Shown here: positions 27,094 through 33,912 of the stretch, piece by piece
Position numbering within the stretch: position 1 is the stretch's first letter
Layout of the letters: every line of letters starts with the position of its first letter
Source of the DNA: Streptomyces sp. A3M-1-3
Lineage (GTDB): Bacteria > Actinomycetota > Actinomycetes > Streptomycetales > Streptomycetaceae
DNA: 64,000 nt
Reading direction: 5' to 3'
Assembly (NCBI RefSeq): GCF_024213665.1
Contig: NZ_JANAVP010000004.1
Location: forward strand, 1 to 64,000
Position numbers and translations under genes: made by a program
Notes under the pieces: model-generated
What the model was told of the DNA's origin: nothing
The model's database searches: none
The model's input: only the letters and a program-made list of their open reading frames with translations

Positions 27094-27120
27094 GTAACCC
27101 GGAACGCCCATCGCCGTAAC
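27094..27120 (+). promoter_or_regulatory. possible GlnR half-sites upstream of the nitrate reductase gene
   Basis: Two GTAAC pentamers (27094-27098 and 27116-27120) are spaced 22 bases, two helical turns, ending 23 bases before the start. GlnR a-sites follow gTnAC and control nitrogen assimilation genes in Streptomyces. The matching GAAAC-type b-sites are poor, so this is tentative. Confidence 0.3.
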
Positions 27121-27143
27121 ACGGCCGTCGCACGCTGGGCAGC

Positions 27144-29384
27144 ATGCTCGCACCGAACTCCGCCACTCCGACCCCGACCCCGACGCAGACCCACTGTCCG
27201 TACTGCGCCCTGCAGTGCGGAATGGGACTGCGACCCGACCCGGTCTCCATCGTCGAGGTCGTGGAGCGGCCGGACTTCCCGGTCAACCGTGGCGCCCTCT
27301 GCGGCAAGGGGCGTACGGCACCCGCGGTGCTCTCCTCCCAGGTACGGCTGACCGGGCCCCTGGTCCGCACCCATGCCACGGGCAGGCTCGAACCGGCCGC
27401 CTGGGAGGAGGCCCTCGCGCGGATCGCCGAGGGGCTGACGGGGACGAGGCAGCTGTACGGGCCGGACGCGGTCGGCGTCTTCGGCGGCGGCGGGCTCACC
27501 AACGAGAAGGCGTACACGCTCGGGAAGTTCGCCCGGCTGGTGCTCGGCACCTCCCAGATCGACTACAACGGCCGCTTCTGCATGTCCTCGGCCGCGGCGG
27601 CTCATGGCAAGGCGTTCGGGCTGGACCGCGGGCTGCCCTTCCCGCTCGAGGACATCCCGCGCACCGGATGCGTGATCCTCGTCGGGTCGAACCTCGCCGA
27701 GACGATGCCGCCCGCGCTGCGCTACCTCACCGAACTGAAGGAGAACGGCGGCACGCTGATCGTCATCGATCCGCGCCGCACCAGGACCGCCGAGCAGGCG
27801 GATCTGCACCTCGCGCCGCGGCCCGGCACCGATCTCGCGCTCGCGCTCGGGATGCTGCACCTGGTGATCGCGGAGGGGCGTACGGACGAGGAGTTCATCC
27901 GGGAGCGGACGAGCGGCTGGGACGAGGCCAGGGCAACGGCGATGGCCCACTGGCCCGAACTCGTCGAGCGCATCACGGGTGTTCCCCTCCCGCAGCTCCG
28001 CGAAGCCGTCCGGATGTTCTGCGCGCCCGAGGCCGCGATGGTGCTCACCGCGCGCGGCCCGGAGCAGCAGTCCAAGGGCACGGACACGGTCGGCGCCTGG
28101 ATCAACCTCTGCCTGGCGACCGGCCGGGCGGGCCGGCCACTGTCCGGTTACGGCTGCCTGACCGGCCAGGGCAATGGCCAGGGCGGACGCGAGCACGGTC
28201 AGAAGGCCGACCAGCTGCCCGGCTACCGCAAGCTCACCGATCCGGCGGCTCGGGCGCACGTCGCCGAGGTCTGGGGCGTGGACCCCGACACGCTGCCCGG
28301 TCCCGGACGCAGCGCGTACGAACTCCTCGACGCGCTCGGCGGTGAGGTGAAGGCCCTGCTGCTGATGGGCTCCAACCCCGTCGTCTCGGCGCCGCGCGCC
28401 GCGCACATCGAGGAGCGGCTGCGCTCGCTGGACTTCCTGGCCGTCGCGGATGTCGTCCTCTCGGAGACCGCTGCGCTCGCCGACGTCGTACTGCCCGTGA
28501 CGCAGTGGGCGGAGGAGACCGGCACGACGACCAGCCTGGAGGGGCGGGTCCTGCTGCGCCGGCAGGCGATTCCGGCACCACCCGGAGTGCGCACCGACCT
28601 GGAGGTGCTGCATGCACTGGCGGGCCGGCTGGGCTGGGAGAAGGGTTTCCCGACGGACCCCGAGGAGGTCTTCGAGGAGCTGCGCCGGGCGTCGGCGGGC
28701 GGGCCCGCGGACTACTCCGGCATCACCTACCGCCGGATCGCGGACGAGGACGGTGTGTTCTGGCCGTGCCCGGAGACGCCGCTGCCGCTGGAGGCGGGCA
28801 CGCACGCCGACGACGCCCACGCCGACCCGTCCAGCGACGCCGGGGCAGCCGGGCCGGCCCCCGATGCGCCCGCGCCCGCGGCCGCGGGCGTGCCCGCACC
28901 GCATCCGGGTACGCCCCGGCTCTTCCTGGACGGGTTCGCCACCGACGACGGGCGGGCCCGGTTCACCGCCGTCGGACACCGGCCCGCCGCCGAGGAGACC
29001 GACGCCGAGTACCCGTTGCTGCTGACGACCGGGCGCGTCGTCGCCCAGTACCAGTCCGGGGCGCAGACCCGCCGGGTGGCCGAGCTCAACGCGGCCGCTC
29101 CAGGGCCGTTCGTCGAGCTGCATCCGCGGCTCGCGGACCGGATGGGGGTGGCCGAGGGGGACCCGGTCGCGGTGGTCTCCCGCCGCGGCCGGGCGGTCGC
29201 CCCGGCGCGGATCACCGGGACGATCAGGCCGGACACCGTGTTCATGCCGTTCCACTGGCCGGGCGAGGGGCGGGCGAACACGCTCACCAACCCGGCGCTG
29301 GACCCGACCTCGCGCATGCCGGAGTTCAAGGTGTGCGCGGTCCGCGTCGAACCGGCGAAGGACGAGGACCGGGACCGCGGTTGA
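27144..29384 (+). CDS. nasA: assimilatory nitrate reductase, molybdopterin catalytic subunit
   Basis: A 746-residue Mo-bis-MGD oxidoreductase reducing nitrate to nitrite in the cytoplasm. The N-terminal 4Fe-4S motif is CPYCALQCG plus a later Cys in GALCGKG. GRFCMSSAAAAHGKAFG and GSNLAETMPPAL are molybdopterin domain segments; ARGPEQQSKGTDTVGAW and GCLTGQGNGQGGREHGQK match NasA/NarB proteins. There is no Tat signal. An Ala/Pro/Asp-rich linker (about 555-590) precedes the C-terminal molydopterin dinucleotide-binding domain (PLLLTTGRVVAQYQSG). No extra C-terminal 2Fe-2S domain is present. NirBD, encoded 3-7 kb downstream, would reduce the nitrite. Confidence 0.92.
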   Translation: MLAPNSATPTPTPTQTHCPYCALQCGMGLRPDPVSIVEVVERPDFPVNRGALCGKGRTAPAVLSSQVRLTGPLVRTHATGRLEPAAWEEALARIAEGLTGTRQLYGPDAVGVFGGGGLTNEKAYTLGKFARLVLGTSQIDYNGRFCMSSAAAAHGKAFGLDRGLPFPLEDIPRTGCVILVGSNLAETMPPALRYLTELKENGGTLIVIDPRRTRTAEQADLHLAPRPGTDLALALGMLHLVIAEGRTDEEFIRERTSGWDEARATAMAHWPELVERITGVPLPQLREAVRMFCAPEAAMVLTARGPEQQSKGTDTVGAWINLCLATGRAGRPLSGYGCLTGQGNGQGGREHGQKADQLPGYRKLTDPAARAHVAEVWGVDPDTLPGPGRSAYELLDALGGEVKALLLMGSNPVVSAPRAAHIEERLRSLDFLAVADVVLSETAALADVVLPVTQWAEETGTTTSLEGRVLLRRQAIPAPPGVRTDLEVLHALAGRLGWEKGFPTDPEEVFEELRRASAGGPADYSGITYRRIADEDGVFWPCPETPLPLEAGTHADDAHADPSSDAGAAGPAPDAPAPAAAGVPAPHPGTPRLFLDGFATDDGRARFTAVGHRPAAEETDAEYPLLLTTGRVVAQYQSGAQTRRVAELNAAAPGPFVELHPRLADRMGVAEGDPVAVVSRRGRAVAPARITGTIRPDTVFMPFHWPGEGRANTLTNPALDPTSRMPEFKVCAVRVEPAKDEDRDRG

Positions 29385-29808
29385 GCCAGTCGCCTCCCGG
29401 GATGACGTCCCCGTTGCGGCGCAGTTCCCGCTCCACCCGCGCCGCCGCGACGTACACCCAGGCGCGTACGGCGGTCCCGTCCGGCCGTACGGCGTCCCGC
29501 GCCACCCGGTCGTACACATTGAGCGGATGACCGGGGCCGTAGAACTCCTCCAGCGTGTCGAGTACGGAGAGCAGCTCGCCGTACTCGGCGGGCGCGGCGA
29601 TGACGAGGTCGCCCACGACCGCGCCGGCTCCCTCACCGGCGCGGCGCTCCTCGATCACGTACGGGTAGCCGGGCCCGTCGTAGAGCAGCGCGCCCGCCAG
29701 CGTCGCCGGCTCCTCCGCCGCCGTGCGGCCGCGCAGGAACAGGTGGTGGTTGTACTGGCCGGGGCGCAGCGTCCCGTACACGAAGAAGGGGAGCGGCTGG
29801 GAGGTCAA
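29326..29808 (-). CDS. gamma-glutamylcyclotransferase-family protein
   Basis: A 160-residue AIG2/GGCT fold protein with the substrate-binding YGTLRPGQYNHHLF loop near the N-terminus and the EFYGPGHPLNVYDRV segment. I set the start at TTG 29808, because GGAGGAG lies 6 bases upstream and TTGA overlaps the stop of the cutA gene; the domain begins right there. The upstream open frame is antisense noise. Family members act on gamma-glutamyl amines or peptides; the substrate is not known. Its 3-prime end overlaps the convergent nitrate reductase gene by 59 bases. Confidence 0.82.
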   Translation of the reverse strand: MTSQPLPFFVYGTLRPGQYNHHLFLRGRTAAEEPATLAGALLYDGPGYPYVIEERRAGEGAGAVVGDLVIAAPAEYGELLSVLDTLEEFYGPGHPLNVYDRVARDAVRPDGTAVRAWVYVAAARVERELRRNGDVIPGGDWLNRGPGPRPSPVRRGPRTP

Positions 29809-30143
29809 CGCGTCTCCTCCGACACCCAGCCCAGGTATTCCGCGCTTCCGCGCACGACGGGGGTGGCGATGATCTCGGGGGTGTCGTAGTCGTGGACGGC
29901 CTTCAAATGCGCTTCCAGGGCGTCGTACCGTGCGGCCGTCGTCTTGAACAGGACCTGCCACTCCTGCGCGGTCTCGACGTCCCCGCCCCAGCGGTAGACG
30001 GAGGTGACCGGGCCGGCGATCTGCGCGCAGGCCACCAGCCGCGCCTCCACCGCGCCGCGAGCGAGGGCCGCAGCCTTCTCGGCGCTGTCGGTCGTGGTCA
30101 GCACCGTCAGCGCGGCGGGTGCGGTCGGTTCGGCCGGTGTCAC
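29805..30143 (-). CDS. cutA: CutA1 divalent-cation tolerance protein
   Basis: A 112-residue member of the trimeric, PII-like CutA1 family. The core AVEARLVACAQIAGPVTSVYRW carries the conserved Cys, and EWQVLFKTTAARYDALEAHL with the HDYDTPEI segment completes the fold. The start is GTG 30143 behind GGGAGA. It binds Cu2+ in vitro, but its physiological role is unsettled. Translationally coupled to the cyclotransferase gene. Confidence 0.92.
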   Translation of the reverse strand: MTPAEPTAPAALTVLTTTDSAEKAAALARGAVEARLVACAQIAGPVTSVYRWGGDVETAQEWQVLFKTTAARYDALEAHLKAVHDYDTPEIIATPVVRGSAEYLGWVSEETR

Positions 30144-30198
30144 TGGTCGTCTCCCTCGGGCAGTAACCCTGCTGTGTCTGTGCGCACGAACACCGTAC

Positions 30199-30810
30199 TC
30201 AGCCGCCGTAGGGCCGGACCGCCTTGGCATCCCGCAGTGCGATCGCCCACCACGCCAGCTGGTCGAGCATGGTCTTGGCGGCCGCGTTGGCGGCCTCCGG
30301 ATCCTTGTGCTGTCCGTCCTGGTCGAAGTGGGCACGTGCGTTGTGGAAGCTGACCGTGTCGCGGACCGTGACGGCGTGCATCTCGGCGAACACCTGGCGC
30401 AGTTGCTCGACGGCGCGCAGGCCGCCCGAGATCCCGCCGTAGGAGACGAAGCCGACGGGCTTGGCCTGCCACTGGCCGTAGTGCCAGTCGATGAGGTTCT
30501 TCAGGGAGGCGGGGAAGGAGTGGTTGTACTCGGGCGTGACGACGACAAAGGCGTCGGCGGCGTCCAGCCGGGGTGAGACCCGGTCGAGGACCGCCTTGAC
30601 CACGGGGTCCGGGTCGTACGAGAGGGAGGTGGGCAGGTCCACCTCGGCCAGGTCGACGAGGTCGATGTCCAGGTCCGCGCGCTGCGCCGCGAGGGACAGG
30701 AACCAGTCGGAGACGGCCGGGCCGAAGCGGCCGGCCCGGTTGCTGGCGAGGATGACGGCCAGCCTGAGGGGGGCGTGGGCCGATGAGGATGCGCTCGTGT
30801 TGAGATCCAT
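30199..30810 (-). CDS. NADPH-dependent FMN reductase family protein
   Basis: A 203-residue flavodoxin-like fold. The FMN phosphate loop is LASNRAGRFGPAV near the N-terminus, and VTPEYNHSFPASLKNLIDW is the second flavin-binding segment. The family reduces FMN, quinones or azo compounds with NAD(P)H. It lies 55 bases upstream of cutA on the same strand and may be in the same unit. Substrate unknown. Confidence 0.92.
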   Translation of the reverse strand: MDLNTSASSSAHAPLRLAVILASNRAGRFGPAVSDWFLSLAAQRADLDIDLVDLAEVDLPTSLSYDPDPVVKAVLDRVSPRLDAADAFVVVTPEYNHSFPASLKNLIDWHYGQWQAKPVGFVSYGGISGGLRAVEQLRQVFAEMHAVTVRDTVSFHNARAHFDQDGQHKDPEAANAAAKTMLDQLAWWAIALRDAKAVRPYGG

Positions 30811-31371
30811 GAGGGGAGCTTCGTACCTGAAGCTTGGTTGAGGTCAAGCACCGCCGAGCGCCGTCGGCGCCCGTCACCCGTTCGGCGAGCTGGGTCCGGC
30901 CGGCCGCCCCGCCGCCTTCCACCGCACTGACCTGCCGGAACGCGATCCGATGGGGGCGACACGACGGTCCGTACGGTCAAATCTGACGGGTCATCAGCAT
31001 GCGCGCTCGGCGTGCCGCCCGTTTCCTCGTATACAGGAGCACTGACATGTCCGGCCCGGACCGGTCGGGCTCCGCCTGTGCCACCCGACCACTCACCCGA
31101 CCACTCGGAGGAGCACCCGTCATGGGACGTACGCGACGCACCGCGCCTCTCGACGTCGGCGGTGGCACGACGACGATCACCGACACCACCCAGGTCGCGG
31201 CGGGAGTGGCCGACCGGCCACAGCCGCCGTCGGCGGTACCAGGCTCCTGCGTCGCCGGGCGAGCGGCACGCAGAGCTGACCGGACGCCCATAGTCCACCG
31301 GTGCCGCCCCGTCCCTGCCTCTGGAAGCCTCTCGCTTCCGGAGGCAGGTCGACGAGCCATCAGCGGAGCGT
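30811..31371. other. non-coding gap; possible gene remnant
   Basis: About 560 bases. A frame from 31122 reads MGRTRRTAPLDVGGGTTTIT and then TTQVAAGVADR, faintly like an Asp23/Gls24 stress protein start, but it degenerates at once. Nothing else is recognised apart from the terminator at 31315-31347. Confidence 0.45.
31315..31347. terminator. terminator hairpin downstream of the TSUP transporter gene
   Basis: CTGCCTCTGGAAGC (31315-31328) pairs with GCTTCCGGAGGCAG (31334-31347), 13 of 14 Watson-Crick plus one G-T, loop CTCTC. It sits 25 bases past the transporter stop. Confidence 0.75.
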
Positions 31372-32151
31372 TCAGCCGACCCACTGGTCGAAAGCCAGCT
31401 TCGCGATCAGCGAGAAGACCACCACCAGCAGCACCCCCCGGACGAACCCGCTGCCCTTCTTCAGCGCCATGTGCGCGCCGACCGTGCCGCCGAGCAGGTT
31501 GAAGAGCGCCATCAGTGCGGCCAGCTTCCACAGCACCGTGCCCTGGTAGGCGAACATCGCGAGCGCGCCGGCGTTGGTGCAGACGTTGACGATCTTCGCG
31601 GTCGCCGAGGCCGTCACCAGGTCCATGTGCAGGACGGCGGTCAGCGCGAGAACCAGGAAGGTGCCCGTGCCCGGCCCGAACAGCCCGTCGTAGAAGCCGA
31701 TCCCGACACCCGCGAGCAGGATCGCGGCGATGGTCCTCTGCCGGGTGGCGGGGCCGGTGGCCGGGGCGGTGCCGAAGGCGGGCTTCAGCATGACGAAGGC
31801 GGCGACGCCGAGCAGTACGACCATGATGACGGGCCGCAGCACCTCGCTGTTGATCCCGGCCGCGAAGAAGGCGCCGGTCATCGAGCCGGCGAGGGCGGCG
31901 AGTCCGATCCGCACCGCGATCTTGACGTCGACCGGCGCTTTACGTACATACGTGACCGCCGCACCGGTCGTCCCGACGATCGCCACCGCCTTGTTGGTAC
32001 CGAGGATGTGCACGGCGGGGACGTTCGGCAGCCCCAGCAGCAGCGCCGGCAGGAGCAGCAGCCCGCCGCCGCCCACCACGGCGTCGATCCAGCCCGCTGC
32101 GGCCGCGGCGAGGCAGAGGACGACGATCATGGTCAGCGGTATTTCGGGCAC
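31372..32151 (-). CDS. TSUP (TauE/SafE) family membrane transporter
   Basis: About 259 residues with 7-8 hydrophobic segments. The N-terminal repeat shows GWIDAVVGGGGLLLLPALL and the second repeat GIGFYDGLFGPGTGTFLVLAL, both TauE/SafE signatures. Start GTG 32151 (VPEIPLTMIVV) is chosen over an upstream GTG because the first helix begins there. Family members move sulfite, sulfoacetate or other organic anions. Placed next to the nitrate/nitrite genes, it could relate to anion efflux, but no specific substrate can be read. Confidence 0.88.
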   Translation of the reverse strand: MPEIPLTMIVVLCLAAAAAGWIDAVVGGGGLLLLPALLLGLPNVPAVHILGTNKAVAIVGTTGAAVTYVRKAPVDVKIAVRIGLAALAGSMTGAFFAAGINSEVLRPVIMVVLLGVAAFVMLKPAFGTAPATGPATRQRTIAAILLAGVGIGFYDGLFGPGTGTFLVLALTAVLHMDLVTASATAKIVNVCTNAGALAMFAYQGTVLWKLAALMALFNLLGGTVGAHMALKKGSGFVRGVLLVVVFSLIAKLAFDQWVG

Positions 32152-32307
32152 GGTCGCGACCCTATGGACGGGATACGTGTGGCGTCCAACGATCCCGGGA
32201 GAGTTGAGCCACATCTGAGGTTCGGCGACGGTACCGGGGACGGTTCCGGCGGCGGTCCCGGCGGCGGCGCGCCCTCACACGCCGCGGCGCCCCACGCTGA
32301 GGGCAGC

Positions 32308-32323
32308 GTTCCCCGGGGGAAAC
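32308..32323 (+). promoter_or_regulatory. possible GlnR box upstream of the nir operon
   Basis: GTTCC-CCGGGG-GAAAC has the a-site/N6/b-site spacing of GlnR (gTnAC-N6-GaAAC) with a perfect b-site and one mismatch in the a-site. It lies 44 bases before the start of the first nir operon gene, a sensible place for nitrogen control. Confidence 0.4.
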
Positions 32324-32367
32324 AGTGGGGATGCGGGAGGGAAACAGCCGCAGCGCAGGCTTCGGGC

Positions 32368-33912
32368 ATGACCTCGGAAACACGTGTGGTGGTGATCGGC
32401 GGCGGAATGGCGGGCGCGCGACTCGCCCAGCAGCTCGCGCCCGCGCCCGGCACGGCAGTCACCGTCCTCGGCGAGGAGTCGCACGCGCCGTACAACAGGG
32501 TGCTGCTCGCAGAGGTCCTCGCGGGCCGCTACGGGCCCGACGTCATCGCCCTGCCCTCCCCGGGCCCGGCGCTCCGGCGCGGGGTACGGGCGGTCCGGGT
32601 CGACCGCGCCGACCGCGTGGTGCAGTGCGACGACGGCAGCGTCGTCGGGTACGACACGCTGGTCCTGGCGACGGGGTCGAACCCCGTACTGCCGCCGCTG
32701 CGCGGTCTCGGCCGCGAACTGCCCTCCGGGGTCCACCCGTTCCGGACGATGGACGACTGCGTCGCCCTCTCCGCCGCCGCGAGCCCCGGCACCCGCGCCG
32801 TCGTCATCGGCGGCGGGCTGCTCGGCGTATCGGCGGCCCGGGCGCTGGCGGAACGCGGCGCGCAGGTGGTACTGGCCCACCAGGGCGAGCACCTCATGGA
32901 ACGCCAGCTGGACCCGGCGGCCTCGGCACTCCTGCGCACCCACCTGGAAGGGCTGGGCGTAGAGGTCCACGCAGAATGCCGCGTCCGCGGCCTGCGCTGT
33001 GCGCCTCCGGTTGGGGGCGCGGGGGCCGGTGCGGCATCGCCGACCGGGGCGAGGTTCGGCACGCCGTTGTCCGGCACGGGCCTCGCGCCCGGCACGGGCC
33101 TCGCGCCCGGCACGGGCCTGGGGGCCGGCGCCGCCCTCGGCGTCCCAGCCAGGTCCGGCGCCCCGGGGTCCGGTGCGGACAGGCGCCACGCGACTCGCCC
33201 GGGGGCCGGCGTCGGTCCGAGGTCCGGCACGCCGGGCGTCGAGGCGGGCAACGCAGCCCGCGCGGCCGGCGCTCCGGCGTCCGGCGCCGGGGTCGTCAGC
33301 GCCGTCGAGCTTGCTGACGGGTACGCGCTCGATGCCGAGCTTGTCGTTCTCGCCTGCGGCGTGCGGCCGAGGACCGGGCTCGCGCAGGCCGCCGGGCTCG
33401 ACGTGCGGCGCGGCATCGTCGTCGACGACGAGCTGCGTACGTCCGATCCGTACATCCGCGCCATCGGCGACTGCGCCGAACACGCCGGCAAGCTGTACGG
33501 CCTGGCCGGCCCCGCGCTGGAGCAGGCCGACGTCCTGGCCCGGCTGCTGACCGCCGGAGAGGCATCCGCCCGATACGCCGGCACCCGCGCGCTCACCCGG
33601 CTGACCCTCGCGCACCCCGGCCAAGGGCCCCGCCCCGGCCAGGACACGCACGCGGGCCCCGGCCCGCTCGACCTCGCCGCGTTCGGCGAGACGACCCCGC
33701 TTCCCGGCGACGACGTCCTGCACCTGGCCGATGCCACCCGCAGCACGTACCGCAAGGTCGTCGTCCGCGGCGACCGCCTCGTCGGCGGCGTACTGCTCGG
33801 CGATCTCGGCACCGTCGGTGCCCTCGCCCGTACCTGGGAGGGCGACGAGCCGCTCCTGGATTCCCCGGCGAATCCGCTGCTCCACCTGCTCACCAACGAT
33901 GGAGGCTCCTGA
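32368..33912 (+). CDS. NAD(P)/FAD oxidoreductase of the nitrite reductase operon, with low-complexity insertion
   Basis: A 514-residue flavoprotein resembling the N-terminal part of NirB. The FAD motif is VVVIGGGMAGARLAQQL and the NAD motif VVIGGGLLGVSAARALAERG; YIRAIGDCAEHAGKLYGLAG closes the FAD site. Residues about 212-308 are an extra Gly/Ala/Pro/Arg-rich block with GTGLAPGTGLAPGTGLG repeats, interrupting the domain between the NAD-binding fold and the strand VELADGYALDAELVVLACG. Its stop overlaps the nirB start (TGATG), so it is translationally coupled to nirB and probably feeds or regulates electrons for nitrite or nitrate reduction. ATG at 32368 is the first residue of the FAD strand. 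Confidence 0.9.
   Translation: MTSETRVVVIGGGMAGARLAQQLAPAPGTAVTVLGEESHAPYNRVLLAEVLAGRYGPDVIALPSPGPALRRGVRAVRVDRADRVVQCDDGSVVGYDTLVLATGSNPVLPPLRGLGRELPSGVHPFRTMDDCVALSAAASPGTRAVVIGGGLLGVSAARALAERGAQVVLAHQGEHLMERQLDPAASALLRTHLEGLGVEVHAECRVRGLRCAPPVGGAGAGAASPTGARFGTPLSGTGLAPGTGLAPGTGLGAGAALGVPARSGAPGSGADRRHATRPGAGVGPRSGTPGVEAGNAARAAGAPASGAGVVSAVELADGYALDAELVVLACGVRPRTGLAQAAGLDVRRGIVVDDELRTSDPYIRAIGDCAEHAGKLYGLAGPALEQADVLARLLTAGEASARYAGTRALTRLTLAHPGQGPRPGQDTHAGPGPLDLAAFGETTPLPGDDVLHLADATRSTYRKVVVRGDRLVGGVLLGDLGTVGALARTWEGDEPLLDSPANPLLHLLTNDGGS

Noticed and set aside
31122..31292. possible Asp23/Gls24 protein
   Set aside because: Only a dozen residues are suggestive, and the frame then loses any resemblance.
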